Position numbers and translations under genes: made by a program | From: Agelaius tricolor | Lineage: Eukaryota > Chordata > Aves > Passeriformes > Icteridae | DNA length: 64,000 bases | Direction: 5' to 3' | NCBI GenBank assembly: GCA_023055355.1 | Contig: JALJCS010000054.1 | Coordinates: forward strand, 1,550,001 to 1,614,000 | Shown here: positions 32,741 to 41,595 of the stretch, one piece after another | How the letters are laid out: each line of letters starts with the position of its first letter | Numbering within the stretch: the stretch's first letter is position 1 | The notes under the pieces: generated by a model | Told to the model about the DNA's origin: nothing | The model's input: the letters and a program-made list of their open reading frames with translations, nothing else | The model's database searches: none

Positions 32741-34217
32741 GTCCAGCCCTGCTGAATTGCTGAGGTTCTGTCCCAGCTCTCTGGAGTAGCCCCCCAGCCC
32801 ATCTCTCATCCCTGTGTCCATCTGTCCCTCCCTGTCTGTCCAGTCTGTCCAGGGACGCTGGGTGGGACAGAGCCAAAGGCTGTGCCCAGCCCCAGTGGAT
32901 CCTGCCAGTCCTTTTTCCCTTTTCCATCAAAACTTCAGGAGGAATCTGAGCAAGGATCACAGTGAAAGCTGAACCCTAAAACCCAAAGAAGCCCCAGGAG
33001 CAGCAGCACCTCCACCTTCAGGAGATTTAAAAAATACTATTAAAAAAAAAAAATGATAAATCCTTGTTGGAACAAAGCCCTTTTCATTCTGTTTGGGAAT
33101 AACCCCTCTGGTTTTTTTTGATGAGAAACCCACAAAGCAGCTGCCAACGGGGCTGAGCCACAAAGAGCAGCTCGGCTGGGGGAGAACAAAATGGCTTTTT
33201 CAGGAATAATCATCTTCCCCAGGATCCCTGAGCTTCAGGGAGCAGCAGAAGAAAGCAGAACATTATTTGGTTAGTGCTGGTTTTAATTAATCACAGAATT
33301 AGCCAGGCCCTGCCTCCCCCAGCACGGTGACTGTAAGGAATATTTAATCCCAATATGAAAAGTTTCAACTTTACAGAGGAGCTTCAATTTCATTTTCCTG
33401 CCTTCACTTCACAAAGATCCCTCTGATAATGTGAAATATTCTGTTGATAAATACATTTTTTTTTTCCTAAGCACTGGGGCGTGAGGGTTGGGGATTTAGA
33501 GAAGAGATTACAGCAGAGAAAAATGAAATTATACATTCAGCACTCAGCACTGCTCTCCAAAACCAACTCTCCCAACTGAAACCACTTTTTGTGGTCTTTT
33601 TTAACATAAAAATGAACTTAGTCAACACATTACATAATTCTCCTCTCCCACAGTATGTTCCCAGGATTTTTCTCCCTGCATCCATCACTAATATTTCACT
33701 CGCACCACAATTTTTAGGACTGAGCCTAAAAAGATTTTAAGTCTGCAGCAATAAATCAAAACCTGATCTCATCTCGCTGCTGTAAATTCACTTCGTGGTC
33801 ACCCTTGAAAGCCCCACAAGTTATTGCAGAATTCAAATTATGCTTTAAAAAAAAAAAAAAAAAAAAGAAAATTCTCTCCATGTTCTGAGTGCTGCAGCCT
33901 GAGGAATCCACCACCAGGAATATCCAGCACCTCCCAAATCCGTTATTCATTCCCTGGACGTGATCTGCCCTCTAAAGGCATCTGGGGAAACTACAAAGAG
34001 CTTTTTTAGCCATAAAGAAGCCCTGGAAGGGTTGGATTTTCCTTTTCTTTTCCCCTCTGGCTTCTCCCTCTGTCTCAACCACACAGGAGGGTCCCAGGCT
34101 CAGCCTAACCAGGCTCAGCCTGAGCTCAGCCCAGCCAGGACCATCCTCAACTCAAGGAAACTCCACAGGACAGAGCCTGGATCTGCCTCTATGAGGGATG
34201 AGCACCATGCATAAACA
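32741..34217. other. Unique intronic sequence, AT-rich centre
   Basis: The segment 33260-33460 (TTTGGTTAGTGCTGGTTTTA, ATTAATCACAGAATTAGCC, GGAATATTTAATCCCAATAT) is AT-rich and looks like a conserved non-coding element. An A-run of about 20 lies at 33846. Near 34084-34140 AGGCTCAGCCTAACC-type motifs repeat a few times. No exon-like frame. Confidence 0.4.
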
Positions 34218-34301
34218 GGGTTTAACCCAGGCCTAATTCCATGGATCTCATAGTCCAGTATTCCCTGGGCAGGACAAGGGCACTGCTGAGGCAGCAGGAC
34301 C
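34218..34301 (+). mobile_element. CR1-linked segment left of the minisatellite
   Basis: CAGGCCTAATTCCATGGATC, AGTATTCCCTGGGCAGG and AACAATTCCTGTTTGTG correspond base by base to 28895-29005. This shows that the array to the right sits inside a copy of the same element. Confidence 0.75.
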
Positions 34302-35212
34302 CCAACAATTCCTGTTTGTGCTGCTCTAGATCCTCAACAATTCCAATTTGTGCTGCCCTGGATCCCCAATTCCCATTTGTGCTGCCCTGGATCCCCAGCA
34401 ATTCCAATTTGTGCTGCTCTAGATCCCAAACAATTCCCGTTTGTGCTGCCCTGGATCCCCAACAATTCCCATTTGTGCTGCCCTGGATCCCCAATTCCCA
34501 TTTGTGCTGCCCTGGATCCCCAACAATTCCCATTTGTGCTGCCCTGGATCCCCAACAATTCCAATTTGTGCTGCCCTGGATCCCCAATTCCCATTTGTGC
34601 TGCCCTGGATCCCCAACAATTCCCATTTGTGCTGCCCTGGATCCCCAACAATTCCCATTTGTGCTGCCCTGGATCCCCAACAATTCCCATTTTTTGTGCT
34701 GCCCTGGATCCCCAACAATTCCCATTTGTGCTGCCCTGGATCCCCAACAATTCCTGTTTGTGCTGCCCTGGATCCCCAACAATTCCAATTTGTGCTGCCC
34801 TGGATCCCCAATTCCCATTTGTGCTGCCCTGGATCCCCAGCAATTCCAATTTGTGCTGCCCTGGATCCCCAATTCCCATTTGTGCTGCCCTGGATCCCCA
34901 ACAATTCCAATTTGTGCTGCCCTGGATCTCCAACAATTCCAATTTGTGCTGCCCTGGATCCCCAATTCCCATTTGTGCTGCCCTGGATCCCCAGCAATTC
35001 CAATTTGTGCTGCTCTAGATCCCAAACAATTCCCGTTTGTGCTGCCCTGGATCCCCAACAATTCCCGTTTGTGCTGCCCTGGATCCCCAGCAATTCCTGT
35101 TTGTGCTGCCCTGGATCCCCAACAATTCCAATTTGTGCTGCCCTGGATGTCCAACAATTCCAATTTGTGCTGCCCTGGATCCCCAGCAATTCCTGTTTGT
35201 GCTGCCCTGGGA
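34302..35212. repeat. 32/29-bp minisatellite derived from a CR1-linked segment, about 29 copies
   Basis: Units of 32 bp (ATCCCCAACAATTCCCATTT followed by GTGCTGCCCTGG) alternate with 29-bp units that lack three bases (ATCCCCAATTCCCATTTG). Recurrent variants (CAGCAATTCCAATTTG, CTCTAGATCCCAAACAATTC) occur in the same order in two places (about 34390-34440 and 34995-35035), so block duplication also happened. One unit near 34690 has a T-run insertion. A single unexpanded copy exists at 28986-29016. Confidence 0.95.
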
Positions 35213-35318
35213 GTGCCCAAGGAAAGGCTGGATGGGGATTGGAGCACCCTGGGACAGGGGAAGGTGTTGGGGTTGGGATGGGATGGGCTTTGAGGTCCCT
35301 TCCAACACAAACTGCTCC
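35213..35318 (+). mobile_element. CR1 3' end right of the minisatellite
   Basis: GAGTGCCCAAGGAAAGGCTG, AGGTGTTGGGGTTGGGATGG and GGTCCCTTCCAACACAAACT match 29030-29135. It is followed immediately by a second CR1. Confidence 0.8.
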
Positions 35319-35628
35319 ACCTGGAGAAGGGAAAATTCCAGGGAATGCTCAGAGTGCCTGCAGGGGCTCCAGGAGAGCTGGAGAGGGGCTGGGGACAAGG
35401 CCTGCAGGGACAGGAGCCAGGGAATGGCTCCCACTGGGAAAGGGGAGATTGGGCTGGGATCTTGGCAAGGAATTCCTGCCTGGGCTGGAATTCCCAGAGC
35501 AGCTGGGGCTGCCCCTGGATCCCTGGCAGTGCCCAAGGCCAGGATGGACACTGGGGCTTGGATTAGTGGGAGGGGTGGTGGGACTGGATGGGATTTAAGG
35601 TCCCTTCCCACCCAAACCATTCCATGAA
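35319..35628 (+). mobile_element. CR1 copy, head-to-tail with the preceding one
   Basis: Starts CCACCTGGAGAAGGGAAAAT, further 3' than its counterpart at 29143. It runs through GGGATCTTGGCAAGGAATTC and CCCCTGGATCCCTGGCAGTG to CACCCAAACCATTCCATGA. A short deletion removes the usual GATCCACCTGGGACAG block near 35562. Confidence 0.88.
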
Positions 35629-35664
35629 CATCCCAACCAGCAATAATTTGGGATTTAGGCCAAT

Positions 35665-35760
35665 CCCAGAATCCTATAATCAATAAAGTTGGAAAAGTCC
35701 TCCAAGACCCTCCAGTCCCACCTGTGACCAAAATCCTTCATCCCAACACACCTGGGATGC
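35665..35760 (-). mobile_element. Decayed CR1 3' end (older family)
   Basis: CCCAGAATCCTATAATCAAT, AAAGTTGGAAAAGTCCTCCA and GACCCTCCAGTCCCACC follow the older CR1 terminus pattern (GGTTGGAAAAGACCT...). Diverged. Confidence 0.6.
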
Positions 35761-36865
35761 TCCCAGCCTGGCCTTGTTCTGTGGACACCACAACAAAATC
35801 CTGCCAAAAAAAAAATCCCTTTAAAAATATTAAAAAGAATAAAATCCAAACGATCCCAACCCCACTGCCGAGGACAGGATTCACAGGATGCAAATTCCAA
35901 GAAGAATCAGCAGAGCCACCCCCAGCCCTTCCCTGGCCACCAGTCTGGATCCTTCCCACCCCAGGTTTGAAACTCCCACACTTCCAAATTACAGCCCCAG
36001 TTTTTAAGAGCCCAAAATAAACAGCAGCTTGTACCAGGAAAAAAAAAAAATTGAAAAAGGGCAATTAGAAAGTCAGAATTCCTCCAAGTTCTCGTTAGTA
36101 AAAGTTTTATATCCCTCCAACATGTGGCACTCCAGGAGAAAACCTGGCAGAGGGAAAAATGCCCTGGTCCACCTTTCCTGAACACAGCAACGTTTCAGCC
36201 TTGGCCAAGGTGGTTCCTATTAGGGGCCTTTTTTCCATTTGAAATTTACTGGTTAATTTTATGGAAACAAATCAAGGGAGCTGCGTATTATAAATCTATT
36301 AAGGATAAAAAACGTAACTCTGCAAATAAAAAAAAAACACCCGGAAAAAATCTCACACCTCCCCTCCAGCCCTTTCCAATTTTCGTTTATGGGCCTTTTA
36401 AAAGGGAAAAGTGGAGCTGGGAGGTCCTCCTGGAGTCCCCACGAGTGCCACACGTGTGGCATCCCTGCCCAGCCCTGGGCAATGAGCAGCTTTATGGAGC
36501 CATCCCCTGTTCCAGGTGGCCAACTCCACCTGCTACTGGAACAGGATAAAAAAATAATCCCTGTTTTACAGGGAATTCTCCTCTCCCCTGCGGGATGGGG
36601 TTGGGAAGGGAAGCTGAAGGACAAAATTCCAAAGGGTTTTGACTGCTCTGCCTCCATCTGGAGTTAATGGGGCTGCACCTGCTTTTCACAAGGTGTGAAC
36701 GTGACCCCCCCAAAGAGCTCAGAGGCTCCAGCACTGCCTTGATCCAAGGGAACAGAGGGGAGACAAATCCAGGTGGGAAAAGGTTTGGGAGCAGAACATG
36801 AAACCCTCAGAGGTGGGCGAGCAAAAGGCCACGAGGTTCAGGCAGGCCAGGGGCTGGAGCTGCAC
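35761..36865. other. Unique intronic sequence with AT-rich, possibly conserved blocks
   Basis: Two AT-rich stretches, 36060-36125 (CTCGTTAGTAAAAGTTTTAT) and 36225-36350 (GAAATTTACTGGTTAATTTT, TATAAATCTATTAAGG), look like conserved non-coding sequence. A-runs lie near 35803, 36038 and 36330. No exon-like frame. Confidence 0.4.
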
Positions 36866-37285
36866 CTGGGACAGGGAAATCCCAGCACAAATCCAGGCTG
36901 GGAGGAGAAATGATGGAGAGCAGCCCTGGGAGAGGGGTTTGGGATGTTCCCCTGGAGAAGGGAAAATTCCAGGGAATCCTCAGAGTGCCTGGAGGGGCTC
37001 CAGGAGAGCTGCAGAGGGGCTGGGGACAAGGCCTGCAGGGACAGGAGCCAGGGAATGGCTCCCACTGGGAAAGGGGAGATTGGGCTGGGATCTTGGCAAG
37101 GAATTCCTGCCTGGGCTGGAATTCCCAGAGCAGCTGGGGCTGCCCCTGGATCCCTGGCAGTGCCCAAGGCCAGGTTGGACACTGGGGCTTGGATCCACCT
37201 GGGACAGTGGGAGGGGTCCCTGCCATGGATGGGGTGGGATGGAGGAGCTTTAAGGTCCCTTCCATCCCAATCCATTCTGGGATAT
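36866..37285 (+). mobile_element. CR1 copy with an internal deletion
   Basis: Compared with 48280-48992, this copy jumps from GAGAGGGGTTTGGGATGTT directly to CCCCTGGAGAAGGGAAAATT near 36951, skipping about 250 bp. The flanking GATGTT and AATGTT suggest microhomology at the breakpoint. The 3' end is intact (CCTTCCATCCCAATCCATTC). Confidence 0.88.
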
Positions 37286-39124
37286 CTTTGGATGACCAGG
37301 AACACATGGGATAAAGAACAAGGTCAGTCAAAGTCACCACAGCCAACCCTGACCGTTTTCCATCAGCTTCAGTGGAATTCTTTCCAGTGAAATCCCAGCA
37401 GCCACTGCAGGACAGGGATGTGTTTGGAGCTGAGGCTCTGCAGCAGCTCCATCCTGGCTGACCTGGGCATTGTGGATGTCCCAAATTCCTGCTGGGAATT
37501 GCTCCTCACTGCAGGGCAACCTGGCCTGCAGCAGGGACAGAGGAACTGCGTGGGATGGGACGGGGGGCAGAGATGGCACTGATTGCAGGAAATGGGAAAA
37601 AAGGGGGAAAAAAGGAAAACCCAACATCCACCTGCCAATGTGTGAGCTCCACCCACAGCTCCCAAAGGCAGGAACAACCCCCAGGCCTTTGGTCACAGCT
37701 GGGATCAAAGGGAATCCAGAACCTGAGCTCCACAATTCCAATATTCAGCATCCTAAATTTCATTCCTTACCGAGAAAGGGAAGAGTTCCCTTAACTCCTG
37801 GGGATTTCACCAGGATATTTGTTCCCTGTTCACCTCAGAACCACAGAATTTGCATTATTTTAGGCAATCAGGTGACAGCTGAGTAAGAAAATGACAGAAG
37901 GAAACTGCAGGCAGCCCCAAAAACACCTTCCTGCCTCATCCCAATCCATGTGCAGCACTGCTGGAATTGCCCAGAGCTCCCAGGCATGGATCAGGGAAGA
38001 ATCCCACCTAAAAATGTCCTTTCCTTTCCCCCATCACAGTGACTGGGAGAGCCCCTGCCAGAACAACCCCGAAGATTCGCTTCTGCAAATAATCAGAAAA
38101 ATCTTCAAGGACCTGGAGCCTCCTCATCCTCCAAATAAATTCCAAGCTGCCTTTTTCTTCCCTTTCCAAGTGGAGTGGAAAAGAGAGATCCTCCCTTCTC
38201 CCAAAGTCTTAATAATGTTCTTCAAACGCTTTGGAGATGCTTCAAGAGAAAGCACTGAAGAAATATTAACCAGGATTTCATCCCAAAGCCTTGGAGCTCA
38301 TTTCAGGGCTGGCTTCACATTCCAGCCTCATTCTCTGCTCCCAAATCCCTCCTGCTTTAAGGTGATGGGCGTGCAGATGCTTCAAAAGGTTGGGAACCTT
38401 TTGTCCTGCAGGGGTTATAAATCCCTTTTTCCCTGCTTTGTGAGTGGAACCACAGGTTTTCCACAGTCCCAGAGGGATATTCAGGGAAATCTGGCTGTGG
38501 ATGATGCCCCTGTCCCAAGCCTGGAGCCTGAGAGCTCCTGGAGCTGCCGAGTCTGACACTAATGAAAAATAAGGAGCTCCCAGCCCAGCTGCCATGCGAG
38601 GAAACACCAAAAATGTGCTCCTAATTTCTTGCTCAGCCCCAAAGATTTGTGAGGACTTTGTGGAGCTACTGCAACGAGTTAGGAGTGATGAAGTGCAAGG
38701 CTCCGGCTCGGGCCAAGCAGACACTGCCTCGTTACTGCCCCGCTAATTAAGGTCCTGCTCGGCCTGGAACGCCGAGGGAGCAGCAGGAAAACGTCTGGGA
38801 CCTTTCCCTTTTCCAGCCATCCTTTAAAAAACACTTTATAAAACCCCACCGTGCCACGGGAGCCGGCCCTGTGGAATGATCCGGGGGATTCTCGGCCGCC
38901 TCTTTCTTCCCAAAGCTGAAATGTAAAAGCTTGGGGAGCATTTTGGATACCTGGATTTAGGGAAAAGCCATGGGCTGTGGGGAATGATGGACTTTCCACC
39001 TCGGAAACCAGGCTCTGGTTCTTGTCATGTCTCCAGGAAGGGAGGAGCAAGGATGGGTCCAGTTAAATGTTGGGAGAATGGGAAAAGAGCTCATGGAATT
39101 TTGTAGGAGATTTCAAGGCCTTTA
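37286..39124. other. Unique intronic sequence
   Basis: No tandem repeat or CR1 recognised. A CpG-bearing unique block lies at about 38690-38900 (TGCTCGGCCTGGAACGCCGA, GATCCGGGGGATTCTCGGCC), possibly conserved. No exon-like frame. Confidence 0.45.
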
Positions 39125-39240
39125 TCAAAGCCTGGACAGACCTTGGAGCACTCTGGGATAGTGGGAAGTGTCCCTGAACATGGATGGGGTGGGATGGGAT
39201 GGGATTTAAGGTCCCTTCCCACCCAAGCCATTCCAGGATT
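39125..39240 (+). mobile_element. CR1 3' end, first of a head-to-tail pair
   Basis: AAAGCCTGGACAGACCTTGG, AGCACTCTGGGATAGTGGG and CCCACCCAAGCCATTCCAGG. Its terminus merges with the next copy at CCAGGATTCTGGAGCCCCTC. Confidence 0.82.
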
Positions 39241-39437
39241 CTGGAGCCCCTCTGCTCTGGGAGAGCTGGGAATGCTCCCCTGGAGAAGGGAAAAATCCAG
39301 GGAATCCTCAGAGTCCCTGCAGGGGCTCCAGGAGAGCTGCAGAGGGGCTGGGGACAAGGCCTGCAGGGACAGGAGCCAGGGAATGGCTCCCACTGGGAAA
39401 GGGGAGATTGGGCTGGGATCTTGGCAGGGAATTGTTC
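39241..39437 (+). mobile_element. CR1 fragment lacking its 3' end
   Basis: GGAGCCCCTCTGCTCTGGGA through GGGATCTTGGCAGGGAATTG. Similarity stops at about 39437, before the CCCCTGGATCCCTGGCAGTG region found in every other long copy. Loss of a 3' end is not explained by ordinary 5' truncation and implies a later deletion or rearrangement. Confidence 0.82.
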
Positions 39438-40034
39438 CCTGTGGTGGAGAGAAGAAACAAATCCCTGCTCCTCTAAGTGCATCCCATATTTTTCCAAAGA
39501 CTAAAAAAATTCTCCTCAGCACTCCACAGCCCAGGATTTTCCCTCACTCTCTTGTGTCTTTAGCCCTGACAATAAAATCCTCCAACCATTCCATTTCTAC
39601 CATTCCCATGGATCCCTTCCCTGATTTTAGGAACATCTCCCTAAGTCTATTCCCAAGAGTTTCATGTCAGGGACAAAAAGCTTCCTCAAAAACTTTACAA
39701 AGACCCCTTCACCCCAAAGATGTGAGAGAAAACTCTTCCCAATGGCTCTTTTTGGTGTTTAAGGCAACCCCTTCCTGGAATCAGGATTTCACCCCCAGGA
39801 TTTCAGGGATAGCTCCCTTTCCAGGGAGAGGTTTGCAGCTCACCCTCACTGCAGGAGGATCCCAAAATGTTATTTTTGTGAGACAAGAGGAGAAACACCA
39901 GAAAGGGATGGGAACAACATCCTACACAGATCCCACCAAAAATCTCCGGCAACTCCCTATCCTGGAAAAAGAGAAAAAACAAAAAAAAACGGGAGAATTC
40001 ATTTGCAATTGGAAAAGTCAAGATCAGAAAAAAG
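39438..40034. other. Unique intronic sequence
   Basis: Nothing recognised. It becomes A-rich towards the GAA-rich array (39965-40030). Confidence 0.45.
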
Positions 40035-40435
40035 AAAATTGCTAAGAAGTAGAAACAGCAGAAGAAAAAGAAGATTCCAAGATAGAAGCTTTCAAAGAAG
40101 AAAAAGACAAATCCAAAGGAGAAGAAGAAGGCGAAGAAGAAGAAGAGAAGAAGAAGAGAAGAAGATAATTCCCAAGAAGAAGAAGATTCCCAAGAAGAAG
40201 ATTCCCAAGAAGAAGATTCCCAAGAAGATGATTCTCAAGAAGAAGATTCCCAAGAAGATTCAAAAGAAGAAGATCCAGAAGATGATTCAGAAGATTCAAA
40301 TCCAGATTCAGAAGAAGATTCCCAAGAACAAGGTTCCAAATAAGAAGCGGAAGCAGCAGAAGAAGCAGAAGAACAAAAAGAAGAAGATTCCCAAGAGGAA
40401 TAAAATTATTCCCAAAAGGAAGAAGAGCCTGTGGA
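40035..40435. repeat. GAA/AAG-rich degenerate repeat (polypurine tract)
   Basis: The plus strand is almost pure purine for long stretches (AAGAAGAAGGCGAAGAAGAA), later with units of about 15 bp such as GATTCCCAAGAAGAA and GATTCAGAAGATTC. Translation gives Lys/Glu/Arg-rich frames typical of simple sequence. In the host transcript this is a polypyrimidine (CUU) tract. Confidence 0.9.
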
Positions 40436-41317
40436 AGGACACTGTCCCCTCACCATTCCCAAGGGACATGGAAGGCTGTTCCTAAGCCTTCTTCCAAGCA
40501 TCCCTTGGGACACCAGGCAGGATTCCTGCCCCTCCATGGCAGCTCCTGCCCAGCCTGGAGCCATGAGCTGGAGTAAATCCAGGTTTAAAAATAACCCTGG
40601 GATGTGGCACCAGAAGGAGTGGAAGGGAAATTGGCTGCCCTCCTCACAGGGGGAGAAAATTTGAATTCCAGAGTGGGAAATGTGGAACAGAAGGAAAACT
40701 GAGGGTCCTGGTGCTCAGCAGGGGCTGCTGAGGGAAGGGATCAATGAACTCTCCTGAAAAAAACCAGCCTGGCTTAAGGAGCAATTCCCTGAGCAGGGCT
40801 TTAGGCCTGGCCTAAGGGAACGGAGAGACCTGGAGAGAGGGAAATGTGGGAATGCAGAATGGTGCAAAAGTGAATCCACACCTCAGGCACCAGCAGGGCC
40901 TGGGAGGTTGTGGGGACAGCCAGGAATGGGAGCTGGAGCTCAGGAGGACAAAGAGGCCACCAGGGGAACCTCTGGAAGGAGAGGGAAGATCAGGGCTTTG
41001 ATCAGGAGGGGCGGAAAAGCCACACTGAGGATGTGACAATCTCTAGGGACAAGGGAATTTGGGACTGGAAGGTGAAGAAAAATGGGGAAAGACCTAAAAT
41101 GCTGCACAAGAGCTATCTCAACAGGTGTGTGAATTCCAGAGGAAAGAGAGATGGGATTCATCCACATCCCACACACAACGGCTCCAGGAGGAACAGTCAA
41201 ACGCCATGGTTATCCCATGAATTCAGGAGCTCTAAAAAACATGGTCAGAATGTCCCACTAGATGTTGGAATATCACGCTCTCGAGAAGGTGGCCTTGAGA
41301 AAATTTGGAAAAATTCC
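40436..41317. other. Unique intronic sequence
   Basis: No recognised repeat or exon-like frame. Confidence 0.45.
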
Positions 41318-41595
41318 TTATTTCATAGAATCCCAAACTGGGCTGGGCTGGAAGGGACCTACAAAGGTCCTTTAGTCCAACCCCTGCCGTGGGCAGGGAC
41401 ATCTTCCACTGAATCCCATCCTGCCCAACCTGGCCTGGAATGTTTCCAGGGATGGGGCATCCACCCCTCTCTGGGCAGCCGTGCCAGGGATTCACCAGCC
41501 TCATCTTGAGGAAGTTACTCTTTATATCCCATTAAAGTCAACTTTCCTGCTGTTCCAGCTCTCAGCCCTTGTTGTCCCTCACAACAGGCCCTGCC
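41318..41595 (-). mobile_element. CR1 3' end of an older family
   Basis: TCATAGAATCCCAAACTGGG at the left is the reverse complement of a classical tail (GATTCTATGA). It continues GTCCAACCCCTGCCGTGGGC, GGCATCCACCCCTCTCTGGG and TTGTCCCTCACAACAGGCCC. About 280 bp. Confidence 0.87.

Noticed and set aside
34222..35598. Frames of more than 350 codons on both strands with cysteine-containing repeats (ICAALDP, CCPGSP)
   Set aside because: They are translations of the 32/29-bp minisatellite. Similar reading exists on both strands.
40003..40485. Lys/Arg/Glu-rich frame resembling a basic nuclear protein
   Set aside because: It is low-complexity GAA-type simple sequence with no surrounding gene structure.
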